From Halosolutus gelatinilyticus (GTDB lineage Archaea; Halobacteriota; Halobacteria; Halobacteriales; Natrialbaceae): a DNA stretch of 64,000 nucleotides. This document shows, piece after piece, positions 18,491 to 27,631 of this stretch. Each line of letters begins with the position of its first letter. The first letter of the stretch is position 1. The stretch lies in the NCBI RefSeq assembly GCF_023028105.1, contig NZ_CP095492.1, positions 124,001 through 188,000 of the forward strand. Direction: 5' to 3'. The position numbers and the translations under genes were made by a program. The notes under the pieces were generated by a model that ran no database searches, was not told where the DNA came from, and was given only the letters and a program-made list of their open reading frames with translations.

Positions 18491-18550
18491 ATTGCACCTA
18501 TTGCACCTATTTTATCTATTGAGAATGTTCTAGCTATTACAGCTGTTATT
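18491..18550. repeat. right 9-bp phased repeat array
   Basis: Six consecutive 9-bp units and part of a seventh: ATTGCACCT, ATTGCACCT, ATTTTATCT, ATTGAGAAT, GTTCTAGCT, ATTACAGCT, then GTTATT. The consensus is the same as the array on the other side of the ParA operon. Its last bases run into the 3' end of the adjacent pseudogene. Confidence 0.65.
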
Positions 18551-19020
18551 CTCGACTGAAGATGACGGAAAATTCGGTCGTCTCGCTCATGGACTTCAAC
18601 TCTCGTAGTTCAAGTTCGTATTCCTGTCGACGAACAGTAATATATTCGTAGTGAGGGTTTCTACGCCAGAAGAGATACCAGGCAGCAGCATTCCTCGTGG
18701 CGGTCCACGGCGATCACGAACATCGATTCGTTCAATAGTAGCGACTGTACGATTCGGGTCACAGTCAATCATCAGCGTCCCGCACGACGCGTGAATGCAT
18801 TCGTATCGGCCGAAACGAATAGTGTTGTCAACATCAGTATAGAATTCTGTTCGTGTTCGACAACAAACTCGTTACCGGGCGAATCGTCGACTGCCCGAAT
18901 CGCTTCGTCCTTCGCGTCGAATTCCCCGGCCACGGCCGAACTGATTTCCGCCTCGACGGTCGAACCGATGCGCCGGTCTACGTCGAGGTGAATTTTGACA
19001 GAGTTTGAATGGCCGATATG
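18546..19020 (-). pseudogene. frameshifted gene of unknown function
   Basis: Three coherent coding segments lie in different frames on the minus strand. The N-terminal part reads VKIHLDVDRRIGSTVEAE and on to EFVVEHEQN. The middle reads YTDVDNTIRFGRYECIHASC to ERIDVRD. The C-terminal part reads WTATRNAAAWYLFWRRNPHY to FSVIFSRE before TAA at 18546-18548. At least two frameshifts separate them and no start codon precedes the first segment. The composition and continuity show a once-real protein of about 150 residues; the family is not recognised. Confidence 0.6.
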
Positions 19021-19298
19021 TACAGAGTATCACTCGACTGTACGGGGTTCAGCGCGGACGTCCGTCGGAAGCACCGCCGGAGACGCGTGCGCGATCGGTG
19101 AGCAGAGACCTTTGAGCAATGACGGGTTTCAAGAAACGCAAAAACGGAGACGGTCTCACTTCGATAGATGTGAATGTCGGTAGTGTCATAAAAGTACTGG
19201 ATCCGGACGTCGATTTGGATTCAGTGGGTATGATTACTCGACGACTGTGCAGGGTCTCGTGACCGAAAGAATGTTAGTATCTCCACGAGGATACCCAG

Positions 19299-20039
19299 AT
19301 GGCAATGCGAACTGTTAGATTTACGGATCCGACGGGATACGCAAGACACGGCGAGTGGACCGGCGACGTCATCCACGCGGACGGGAAGACGTACGATCTC
19401 GACGAAGTGGATATCCTCCCGCCGACAGAACCGACGAAGATCGTCTGTCAGGCCGGTGGATACATGGACCACCGGAAGGAGTCCGGCTTCGAGGATCGAC
19501 CCGATCGGCCCGAGCTATTCCTGAAGACGCCCAACTGCATCGTCGCTCACGGCAACGCTATCGAATTACCGCCAGGGAGAGACAGCGTCGAGTTCGAAGC
19601 CGAGTTCGGTATCGTCATCGGCGAGCAGTGCCGAGCAGTTCCCGAAGAAGACGCTATCGATGTCGTCGCAGGCTATACTTGCGTCAACGACATCTCAAAC
19701 CGTGACGATCAGGAAAAGGAGCGCAACTGGGTCCGCGGCAAGGCCTTCGACAGCTCGCTCCCGATGGGACCAGTCGTCGCCACGCCCGACGAAGTACCGG
19801 ATGACGCGACACTCACCCTCCGTCACAACGGCGAAGTCAAACAGGAAACGACTCGGGAGCACATGATTTTCTCCGTCGAGGAACTCGTCGCGGACGTGTC
19901 GGAACTGATCACGCTCGAGCCAGGCGACGTCATTGCGACCGGAACGCCGTTCGGTCCCGACGAGTTGGCTGAGGGCGACACCGTCGAAGTCGAGTTCGAA
20001 GGGGTCGGTGTACTCAAGAACCACGTAACATCGCGATGA
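19299..20039 (+). CDS. fumarylacetoacetate hydrolase (FAH) family protein
   Basis: A 246-residue member of the FAH superfamily, which cleaves or dehydrates 2-keto acids. The typical core is present: FLKTPNCIVAHGNAI, the metal-binding Glu pair in EFEAEFGIVIG, YTCVNDISNRD, KAFDSSLPMGPVV, and the C-terminal PGDVIATGTPFG. Members act as 2,4-diketo-3-deoxy-sugar-acid hydrolases or 2-keto-3-deoxy-pentonate dehydratases in non-phosphorylative sugar routes, which fits the dehydratase and SDR genes nearby (inference). The start could be 19299 or the second ATG at 19305. Two broken relatives occur at 43683 and 59462. Confidence 0.85.
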   Translation: MAMRTVRFTDPTGYARHGEWTGDVIHADGKTYDLDEVDILPPTEPTKIVCQAGGYMDHRKESGFEDRPDRPELFLKTPNCIVAHGNAIELPPGRDSVEFEAEFGIVIGEQCRAVPEEDAIDVVAGYTCVNDISNRDDQEKERNWVRGKAFDSSLPMGPVVATPDEVPDDATLTLRHNGEVKQETTREHMIFSVEELVADVSELITLEPGDVIATGTPFGPDELAEGDTVEVEFEGVGVLKNHVTSR

Positions 20040-20290
20040 CGGTGTGACGAGACGCGGCGATTTGTACGTACCGTCTCTGGTCAATGCGACCGGCACCAAG
20101 ACCCGCATTGGCGGCCCCTCGGCCGCGAGGAAGCGTGCGAAGTGATCGACTGCGCAGCAGAGGCGTTCGCCTCTCGAACTCGTGGGCTGCCGCCCCCGAG
20201 CGAACCAGCGAAGACTCCGGGCCGAGGTCGACTATCAACGATGACTTTCCGTAGTTCGACATCGACTGTGTTCAGGAAATTGATGGACGG

Positions 20291-20790
20291 CTACAGCGAC
20301 GTAGTGGGCGCCTCAAGCTCCGAATAGTAGTCGTGTTCCGCGGCAAGTCTCTGTCGAATTGACGTCATGTCCCCTGGAGTGATCGGTGCGAAGAACCCCG
20401 CAACTGAACGAGCTTTTCGTAGTCGTGCGAGGTAAGACTGCCGGGGTTCGGGACGTCATGGCAGCGGCTCCCGTCGATCACGCACGTATCGCCGAAGCAC
20501 TGGCGGAACACGTACTCCGCGGACGTCATGTGATAACACGAACTCACGACGAAGATCGTATCCACATCCTGGCGCATCTCGTCGACCAGGCGGCGCGTGA
20601 AGTACCCATTGCCGATTGTGTCCTCCGCACGGGCTTCGAGGCGGATCCGCGTCGGATCAACGCCGCGGTCTGTGGCATACTCCCGCATCGCTTCGCACTC
20701 CGGGATCGAGACGATCGGGTTGGAATTTCCGCCGCTGAAGATCAGGTGCGACGCCGATCGGAGTTGCTGACCCAGTACGATGACGACCAT
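20291..20790 (-). pseudogene. YdcF/DUF218-family pseudogene
   Basis: The open part (20365-20790) gives LIFSGGNSN, PECEAMREYA, ARAEDTIGNGYFTRRLVDEM, the signature of the DUF218 (YdcF/SanA/ElyC) family. The N-terminus goes straight from VIVLGQQL to SASHLIFSGG, lacking about 20 residues normally between the first strand and the SGG loop. Near the 3' end the frame breaks: FFAPITPGDMTSIRQRLAAE to ELEAPTTSL continues in another frame to a TAG at 20291-20293. Internal deletion plus frameshift make it non-functional. The gap 20040-20290 shows nothing else. Confidence 0.6.
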
Positions 20791-20975
20791 TTCGTGATAG
20801 CATCGTTATCTCGTCTATATTTCTGTCTCGGCACCCGGTCAAGTCACCGTTGCACGAAGTCTTATCCCTCTCTGTTGTTTGGGTCCGGAAAGTTGATGCC
20901 GCCCGACGAGAGCGGAGCGATGCCGTCCGATGGAGCGTACATTTAATACGGGCGCTCGACGACGCTCCTACGAGA

Positions 20976-22244
20976 ATGCCAAACCACGAAGCGAGTCAGC
21001 GGCCAGTCGACCGACCGGAGTGGCGGGTCGGCACGGCAACGGCGCCGCTCACGCCCGATCCCGACGATCCGCACCACCTCATCGGATTCGGCGCCCGCGA
21101 GGGACCGATGGACAGCGTCGAGAACGACATCCGGGCGCGCGCGATCGCGCTCGAGGATCGCGCGGGACGGCGGCTGGTCGTCTTGTCGTTCGAACTCCTG
21201 TTCCTGTTAGAGTCCCAGCGCGAACTCCTCGAACGAGAGTGCGCGGAACGGTGGGACCTTGAGCCGGAGTCGCTGTTCGTCGTCCCGAGCCACACGCACT
21301 ACGGTCCGGACTACGACGCCCACGCCGAGGGCCTCGAACCGGACTACGACCGCGACGAGGATCTGGTCGCCTCGTACCGCGAGTTCGTCGACAAGACGCT
21401 CGTCGACGTCGTCAGCGCCGCGCTTGAGGACGTCGAGGGCGCGTCGCTGTCGTACTACCGCGCCAAGTGCGGCATCGCGATGAACCGCCGCCGCCCGACC
21501 GAAGACGGAATCGGGTTCGACCCCCATCCCGACGGCCCGGTGGATCACGACTTCCCCGTCCTGACCGCCGAGACGGCCGACGGCGCCACGAAGGCGATCC
21601 TGTTCGGGTATGCCTGTCACCCGACGGTTGGAATGGCCCACTGCAACGAAGTCAACGGCGACTGGCCCGGCTACGCGATGGAGGAACTCGAGGAGCGATA
21701 CCCCGAGGCGACGGCCGCGTTCGTCATCGGCTGCGCCGGCGACCAGAAAGCGTATCCCCAGGGAAGCCGCGACCTCGTCCACCAGCACGCACGGACGGCT
21801 GTGACCGCCGTCGAGCGCGCGCTGGTCACGGAGCCGACGCCGATCCGTGGACCGCTGAAACTGGCCGCCGACGAGGTGCGACTCGACGTCGTCGCCCCCG
21901 AGGAAGGGGCTCACAACGAGATCGGGTCGGAGGTGGTCGACCATCGGCCGTACCCGATCCAGGCGATCGGCTTCGGGACCGACCTCGCGATCCTCTCGCT
22001 CTCGGGCGAGGTCGTCGCGGAGTACTCGCGCCAGCTGAAGGCGGAGTTCGACGCGCCGCTATGGGTCGCAGCGTACGCGAACAACACCGGCTACCTGCCC
22101 ACGGAGCGTGTCCTCGCGGAGGGGGGCTACGAGGCCTGGCAGTCGTTCGAGGACGGTCGGTACGCGCCCTCGACGGAGGACAGAATCCTGTCGCTGTCGA
22201 CCGCGCTGGCCGAGCGGGTCGGCGCCCGACGGAGGGACGCGTGA
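20976..22244 (+). CDS. neutral/alkaline ceramidase-like hydrolase
   Basis: A 422-residue protein with the N-terminal fold of neutral non-lysosomal ceramidases. Metal-ligand motifs: VPSHTHYGPDYD near residue 105 and YACHPTVGM near 212. Then CNEVNGDWPGYAM, and GCAGDQKAYPQ near residue 260. Family members in polysaccharide loci are often annotated this way without proof of ceramide as substrate, and a role on a glycan-derived ester or amide is as likely. There is no signal peptide. The ATG at 20976 is preferred because ATTTAATAC lies about 30 bases upstream. Its stop overlaps the next gene's GTG by 4 bases. Confidence 0.82.
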   Translation: MPNHEASQRPVDRPEWRVGTATAPLTPDPDDPHHLIGFGAREGPMDSVENDIRARAIALEDRAGRRLVVLSFELLFLLESQRELLERECAERWDLEPESLFVVPSHTHYGPDYDAHAEGLEPDYDRDEDLVASYREFVDKTLVDVVSAALEDVEGASLSYYRAKCGIAMNRRRPTEDGIGFDPHPDGPVDHDFPVLTAETADGATKAILFGYACHPTVGMAHCNEVNGDWPGYAMEELEERYPEATAAFVIGCAGDQKAYPQGSRDLVHQHARTAVTAVERALVTEPTPIRGPLKLAADEVRLDVVAPEEGAHNEIGSEVVDHRPYPIQAIGFGTDLAILSLSGEVVAEYSRQLKAEFDAPLWVAAYANNTGYLPTERVLAEGGYEAWQSFEDGRYAPSTEDRILSLSTALAERVGARRRDA

Positions 22245-23350
22245 GTGACGACGCGTCCGGCGTCCGCGGCGCGACCGGTCCCCGGATCGCGACCGACTTC
22301 TCGTACCGCGGCATCGACGCCGCGTTCCTCGAGAACAAGGCGCTGCGCGTGCTAGTGCTCCCCGGGAAGGGCGGGGATATCGTCGAGTTCCGCGACAAGC
22401 GGACCGACGTGGACGTCCTCTGGCGGACGCCGCACAACTGGACGCCGCCGGAGGACCGGTACGTCCCGACTGCGGCCGAAACCACGTGGAACGACCACTA
22501 TCCCGGCGGCTGGCAGGTGAATCTGCCCGTCGCTGGCGGCGGCTGGGAGATCGATGGCAACGCCTATGGGATCCACGGCGAGAGCGCCTTGCTCCCCTGG
22601 GACGCCGAGGTCGTGTGCGACGACGACGAGGCAGTGACGCTCCGCTTGACCGTCGAACTCGTCCGCTACCCCTTCGAGATCGAGCGCGAACTGACGCTTC
22701 CCGCCAGGGAGTCCAGACTCGAGATCGAGGAGTCGGTAACCAACCTCGGTGACCGATCGCTGGAGTACGTCTGGCAGCAGCACGTCACGCTCGGCCCGCC
22801 GCTGCTGTCGCCCTCGGCGCGGCTCGACCTTCCCCCCGCCACCGGCATCAACGCTGACTACGGTGACGCCTTCCCGAACGCCCGGCTGAAGGGCGACGCG
22901 AAGTTCGAGTGGCCCCACTCCCCCGGTAAGGACGGCGGCGAGGTCGACCTCCGAGAGATTCCTCCGGAGGACGCGACGATCCACGACCAGTCGTTCGCCG
23001 TCGACATGGACGACGGCTGGTACGCGCTCACCAACCCGGACCTCGATCTGGGCTTCGCGCTCACGTTCCCGCTCGAACCGTTCGAGTGCCTCTGGTACTG
23101 GCAACCGTTCGGCGGCTACCACGAGGCGCCGTGGTTCAATCGCAACTACAACGTCGGCCTCGAACCGACTACGGCCTATCCCGGCGGGAACGTCCCTCGG
23201 GCCCAGCGCGAGAACGGCACGATGAAAGAACTCGAGCCCGGCGAGACCGTCACGGCCAAGTTCTCGGCGATGACTTACGGCGGCCTAGAGAGCGTCTCGG
23301 ACGTCGACCCCGACGGCGCGGTCGAGGGAACCGACGTCGGCGGCGAGTAG
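22241..23350 (+). CDS. aldose 1-epimerase/galactose mutarotase-like protein (DUF4432-like)
   Basis: A 369-residue protein with a galactose mutarotase-like beta-sandwich. Segments LVLPGKGGDIVEFRDKR, TWNDHYPGGWQVNLP, GIHGESALLPWD, QQHVTLGPPLL and LWYWQPFGGYHEAPW are typical of the superfamily. The GTG start at 22241 overlaps the ceramidase-like stop (GTGA), so the pair is translationally coupled. The likely role is binding or interconverting anomers of an unusual sugar; specificity is unknown. It converges with the amidohydrolase gene. Confidence 0.8.
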   Translation: MSDDASGVRGATGPRIATDFSYRGIDAAFLENKALRVLVLPGKGGDIVEFRDKRTDVDVLWRTPHNWTPPEDRYVPTAAETTWNDHYPGGWQVNLPVAGGGWEIDGNAYGIHGESALLPWDAEVVCDDDEAVTLRLTVELVRYPFEIERELTLPARESRLEIEESVTNLGDRSLEYVWQQHVTLGPPLLSPSARLDLPPATGINADYGDAFPNARLKGDAKFEWPHSPGKDGGEVDLREIPPEDATIHDQSFAVDMDDGWYALTNPDLDLGFALTFPLEPFECLWYWQPFGGYHEAPWFNRNYNVGLEPTTAYPGGNVPRAQRENGTMKELEPGETVTAKFSAMTYGGLESVSDVDPDGAVEGTDVGGE

Positions 23351-23430
23351 CCCGTTTCGGGCGTCGCTGTGCTTCTCCGACGGCGTCGTAACCCGGAGAT
23401 CGGTCCGGCCCGTTCGATTCCCGACCCGAC

Positions 23431-25128
23431 TTACTCGTCGAGCAGGTCCAAGATGTTGCCGCTCCGTACCCTGTCTTTCTCCGCCTCGCTGACCGGCAGG
23501 TTCTTCGTGTAGGTGTAGAAGGCATCGAAGTACTTCAGCGGGAGCCTCGGCCCCATAACGAGGTGATCGGTGCCGATCTGCTCGGCGATGTCCCGTCCCT
23601 GGGTCTGCGTCCAATAGTTGAACAGGTCGTCGATCACGAGCAGCGTCTCTCCCGATCGGACCGCGTTGTGTAGCCGGACGTCCTGTCGGTCCACGGTCGT
23701 GGTCTCCCTGACGATGCGTGCGCCGGCCGACCAGGCGCCGGCGACGACGACATCTGCGTCCGGGACGGCCATCAGGAGGTCGATCACGTCGTCGATCGCG
23801 TCGTTTCGCCAGTGCTTGGCCTGGCCCATTCCCTCGAAGTGGCGGAGTTCGACCCGCGGGTGACGACCGCGCTGGTCCTCTAGGGCAGGTACGAGCATCG
23901 CTGGCACGTCGAGTTCCGCGCAGACCTCGAGCAGTTCCTCGGTCTCGGGGGCGTCGATGTCGTAGTCGTGGTAGGCGGGCAGCATCCGCACGCCCCGCAT
24001 GCCGAGGTCCTCGATACAGTGACGGAGGTCGTCTTCCCACCCCGGAAACGTGGGATCGATCGTGGCGAAGGGAATCAGGCGGCCCTCGTAGCCCTCGATC
24101 CCCTCTAGGAGTTCGCGATTCCCGTGCTGGGGATCGCGGTAGAACGCCGCCGCGAGCGACGAGACGACGGCCCTGTCGACGCCGTTCTCGTCCATCCGCT
24201 CGATCAGGTCCTCGGCTGACGCGTCGAAGGGATAGAACGGCCAGTCGCCGACGTAGGCGTTCGCGTCGACGATCTCCTCCTCGTAGGGCTCGTCGAGGTC
24301 GGCAAAGCGCTCGGTCGCTCGTTCGATCCGCGCCTCCCGCTCGTCTTCGGAGAGTCTGTTCTCGATGCCGTCGTGGAGCAGGTGCTCGAAGTTGTACGCG
24401 ACCTGTGCCCTGTCCGCCGGCGGCAGGTCAGCGGCGTCCAGTTTGCCGGCGCACACCGAGAGCCACGTGTCGGTCCCGAACAGCAACCGGTCGACCCCGA
24501 GGTGCTCGGCGGCCATCTCGATCTGCCCGGCCTCGCAGTTGCTCCCGCTGAGATCGAGATACACGTTATCGTGGGACGCGATGTTCCTGATGCGGTGCTC
24601 CCAGTTACCGCCGGCGCTGAGGTGCGCCGAGATCAGCTTGAGATCGGGGTACTGGGTAGCCAGCTCGGCGACGTCCTCGGAGCGCGCCTCGCTCGGCCGC
24701 TCGGAGGGGTAGGGCTCCTCGTTTTGCATCACGTGGGAGATGATCGGAACGTCCATGTCGACGGCCGCCTCCGCAAGCGGACGGAACTCCGGGTCCGTGA
24801 TGTTGATTTCCGTGCCGACGAAGTGGTGTTTGAGACCGACCAGTCCGTCCTCCTCGACCGCTCGCCGGAACTCTTCGACGCCTTTCTCGCCCAGCGATGG
24901 GTGGACCCGCGCCCACCCGTAGAACAGATCCGGATGCTCGTCGACGTACTTCGCGACCATGCGGTTGTGTTCCCGGCACTCCTCGACGGTATCGCCGATC
25001 TCGCCAATGAGGGTTGTCCGGTCGATCCCCAGAGCGTCGGCTTCCCGCCGGAACTGCTCGGCTCGTTCGGCTCGCTTTTCGGGAGTCGATTCGTCCTGCG
25101 TCCAGATGTGGAAGTGGCAGTCGATCAT
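23431..25128 (-). CDS. tandem amidohydrolase_2 fusion protein
   Basis: A 565-residue protein containing two amidohydrolase family 2 TIM barrels. The first (about residues 1-270) starts MIDCHFHIW, with the metal-binding HxH at His5 and His7, and has ISHVMQNEE, LISAHLSAG and LLFGTDTW with the final Asp ligand. The second (about 285-560) begins VDANAYVGDWPF: HxH is absent, and the final GTD is replaced by MGPRLPL, so it cannot bind metal in the usual way. Single-domain relatives include sugar lactonases and decarboxylases. I chose the ATG at 25128 because the family starts there; an in-frame ATG at 25146 is possible. Confidence 0.85.
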   Translation of the reverse strand: MIDCHFHIWTQDESTPEKRAERAEQFRREADALGIDRTTLIGEIGDTVEECREHNRMVAKYVDEHPDLFYGWARVHPSLGEKGVEEFRRAVEEDGLVGLKHHFVGTEINITDPEFRPLAEAAVDMDVPIISHVMQNEEPYPSERPSEARSEDVAELATQYPDLKLISAHLSAGGNWEHRIRNIASHDNVYLDLSGSNCEAGQIEMAAEHLGVDRLLFGTDTWLSVCAGKLDAADLPPADRAQVAYNFEHLLHDGIENRLSEDEREARIERATERFADLDEPYEEEIVDANAYVGDWPFYPFDASAEDLIERMDENGVDRAVVSSLAAAFYRDPQHGNRELLEGIEGYEGRLIPFATIDPTFPGWEDDLRHCIEDLGMRGVRMLPAYHDYDIDAPETEELLEVCAELDVPAMLVPALEDQRGRHPRVELRHFEGMGQAKHWRNDAIDDVIDLLMAVPDADVVVAGAWSAGARIVRETTTVDRQDVRLHNAVRSGETLLVIDDLFNYWTQTQGRDIAEQIGTDHLVMGPRLPLKYFDAFYTYTKNLPVSEAEKDRVRSGNILDLLDE

Positions 25129-25303
25129 TCGTTGTACTAGCGGCATCCTCCCGGAGATTATAGTTTGCGTTCCGGCGACCTATCGGAGGTCTCGGCTGCG
25201 GGACGAAAAAGCGGTCCCGAAGGGCCGCGTGGTAGACCGACTGCCTGCGGTCGTGCTACCTCCGGGCGGTCGCAGCGCGAACTCCTCTACCCCGCGACGC
25301 CGC

Positions 25304-26767
25304 TTACTGTTCCGCCGAGTGCTGGCGCTGGGCCGGCGGGCAGCCGCCCTTCTCGCGGAGGTTCCGAACCGTGACGTCGCTTTCCTCGTCGGTCACGATC
25401 TGCTCGCCCGTGACGTCGATCGCCGCGTTGGTGATCGAGCCCGTGACGCCGGCGAGGTCGAGCCCGTCTCGATCGGCGCCGCTCTGGTGCACGCAGAGGT
25501 TGTCGACGTCGAGCTCGCGATCCTGTATCGTGAGCGCCGCCCCGTCGCCCGCATCGCCGGTGACGCTGACGTTCCGCGCCGTCACGGCGTCGCCGCCGGA
25601 GAGCACGCGGACCGCGTCCGTCCCGTCGGCGTTCAGCTCGAACCGGCAGTTCTGGAGGTCGATCGAGTTCGGCTGCTCGTATGCCGTGCCGTTGCGATCG
25701 TACACCCCGTGGCCCGCCTCGTGGTCGCTGACGACGTCGATGTTTTCGAGGTAGCCGTCGAACTCGTACCAGAGCCACGCCGTTCGGCCGGTGAGCCCGC
25801 CCCACGGGAGCGGCGGTGGCCCTTCGCCGTCGAAGACGACCGTGCAGTTCTTCGCGTAACTGCCCGCCGTCCCAAGTCGAATCGAGGAGACGTTGTTGTT
25901 GCGAAAAAAGCAGTTCTCCACGCCGACCGACCCGCCGCCGCCGGACGGCCGCCCGGGCCCTGACGCGTAGATGGCGTTGTCCGAAAAGTTCTCGAACGAA
26001 CACCGCTCAATCTGGAGGTGGCCCCTGTGTAACAGAAAATTCACCCAGCAGCCGCCCTTTCGGTAGTAGGGGACGGTACCGTCGGGCGAGTGCACGTTTC
26101 GGATCAGGCCGGACCCGTCCGGATCGCTGATGCCCGGAATCAGGTTGAAGGGACCGGTGCGCTCGCCGCCGTCGCCGTAGTCGTCGGTTGGTCCGCCGGG
26201 ACCGTCGCCAGCGCCCACGAACGTAAGATCCCGGAGCACCAACTCGTCGGCGGCGACCGCAGAAATACCGGTCGATGTGTGGTGGGCGGTCTGATCGACC
26301 CGGAAGTTTTCGATTCGGATCGCATCGCCCCAGAGAGTGATGATGTACGGATTCGTGTCCGCCGTCGGCCGAAGCGTCACGTCGCCGCGTCCGACGAGAG
26401 CGACGTTCGAAAGTTCCCGGCCCTCGTCACCTTCACCGAATCGCCAGCGGGTGAATCCATCGCCGGCGATCCAGTAGGTGCCGTCCGGGAAGACGACTTT
26501 CGTGTCGTCGGCGACCGCCTCGTTGAGGGCGTCATTGATCGGTTCCGTGCCGGTGTTATCTGCGCCACAGTCATCAACGATGTTGACGACGGTCGTGTAG
26601 TCCCCGGCCGCTGCGGTCGTCCCGACGGCGCTCAAGCCCGCCGCTGCCACAGCGGTTCCAGCTGCTGCACTCAGAAACGATCGCCGATCCGCGACCCCGC
26701 CGGAATCGTCATTGTTCCGGCTCTTCTTCGTAGCCCTATCTGACTGTCCATGTGAAATTCTAACCAT
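25304..26767 (-). CDS. Tat-exported right-handed beta-helix protein
   Basis: A 487-residue extracellular protein. The Tat signal has DRRSFLSAAAGTAVAAAGL followed by an Ala-rich cleavage region. The mature part is a pectate-lyase-like beta helix: NIVDDCGADNTGTEPI, VVFPDGTYWI, LVLRDLTFVGAGDG and many NxxF/NCxF turns. It ends with TVRNLREKGGCPPAQ, which recurs in the paralogue at 49660-51045. Such helices are usually polysaccharide lyases or hydrolases, but no catalytic cluster can be assigned from sequence. It may attack the glycan outside the cell before import (inference). The start at 26767 places the Tat motif near residue 28. Confidence 0.85.
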   Translation of the reverse strand: MVRISHGQSDRATKKSRNNDDSGGVADRRSFLSAAAGTAVAAAGLSAVGTTAAAGDYTTVVNIVDDCGADNTGTEPINDALNEAVADDTKVVFPDGTYWIAGDGFTRWRFGEGDEGRELSNVALVGRGDVTLRPTADTNPYIITLWGDAIRIENFRVDQTAHHTSTGISAVAADELVLRDLTFVGAGDGPGGPTDDYGDGGERTGPFNLIPGISDPDGSGLIRNVHSPDGTVPYYRKGGCWVNFLLHRGHLQIERCSFENFSDNAIYASGPGRPSGGGGSVGVENCFFRNNNVSSIRLGTAGSYAKNCTVVFDGEGPPPLPWGGLTGRTAWLWYEFDGYLENIDVVSDHEAGHGVYDRNGTAYEQPNSIDLQNCRFELNADGTDAVRVLSGGDAVTARNVSVTGDAGDGAALTIQDRELDVDNLCVHQSGADRDGLDLAGVTGSITNAAIDVTGEQIVTDEESDVTVRNLREKGGCPPAQRQHSAEQ

Positions 26768-26941
26768 ACCCACATTCACGATTAATATCATAGCATAAGT
26801 AAATACGGTTCTCGGTAACCACCTCGAGCAATCGGATCCGCGTACTAGAATTCAACGCTTCGATCCGGCCTATCGATCGTAGAGCCGGCGACGAGTCTGC
26901 CGCCAACTGAGCGTTCAGTATCGATCTCCGTTCCGGTCGCC

Positions 26942-27487
26942 TTACGGCGGGGTGTGCTCGGCACCGAGCAGTTCAGAGAGCGTCTTGAATCGCTCGGGCC
27001 CGTCACCCCACGCCCGCCCGAGGTTGTTCACCGTCTCCTCGTAGGTTTCCGAGACGTGGGCGGCGACGATTTCGCCGGCGAAGATGCGGTGGTCGCCCGT
27101 CCGGAACGATCCGCCGGGACGACACTCAAAACACGCGGCGGCGTCTTCGAGGATCGGCGTTTCGATCTCCGCGGAAGCGGCGGGTTCGAGGCCCGACTCC
27201 GATATCTTGTCGAGGTCCGCGCCGGAGTTGGAACCGCAGTACACGATGTCTTCCGTCTGTGCGGCGCTCGGAAACGCGATCACGTAGTCGTCGGCGTCCC
27301 GGAGACAGTCGTGGGTGTACCGCTCGAGGCCGACGCTCACGGCCATCATCAGCGGATCGTTGGACGAGAACATGCTCCAGCCCGCCGGCATCACGTTCGG
27401 CGCGCCGTCGGCGTCCGGGGCGACGATGAACACGACCGATTCGGGGAACTTGCGGCTCACTGCCTCTCTCGGCGAAACCTGTTTCAC
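26942..27487 (-). CDS. flavin reductase-like domain protein
   Basis: A 181-residue FMN-binding split-barrel protein of the flavin reductase/DIM6 type. Segments VVFIVAPDADGAPNVMPAGW, SVGLERYTHDCL and FAGEIVAAHVSE match the family. The start is taken as GTG 27487 because the family begins just before (SPREAVSRKFPESV); the frame is open far upstream only because it is antisense to the epimerase gene. It probably supplies reduced flavin or binds FMN; the partner is unknown. It is divergent from the epimerase gene. Confidence 0.8.
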   Translation of the reverse strand: MKQVSPREAVSRKFPESVVFIVAPDADGAPNVMPAGWSMFSSNDPLMMAVSVGLERYTHDCLRDADDYVIAFPSAAQTEDIVYCGSNSGADLDKISESGLEPAASAEIETPILEDAAACFECRPGGSFRTGDHRIFAGEIVAAHVSETYEETVNNLGRAWGDGPERFKTLSELLGAEHTPP

Positions 27488-27631
27488 GGTATCACGTCGA
27501 TCTCTCGACCTCGCCGGAGCGTCGTCCGCCCCGGGCAAAGACCTATCGCCTACGGAAAACTGGTCCGGCGACCGAAGCGCGGCGACCGTCGACAGCCAGA
27601 TCCATATGCGATGGCTCGCTATCGGTCTTCT

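Noticed and set aside
21467-22240. Upstream extension of the mutarotase-like frame
   Set aside because: This part is Arg-rich and overlaps the ceramidase-like gene in another frame. The GTG at 22241, overlapping the stop, is the natural start.
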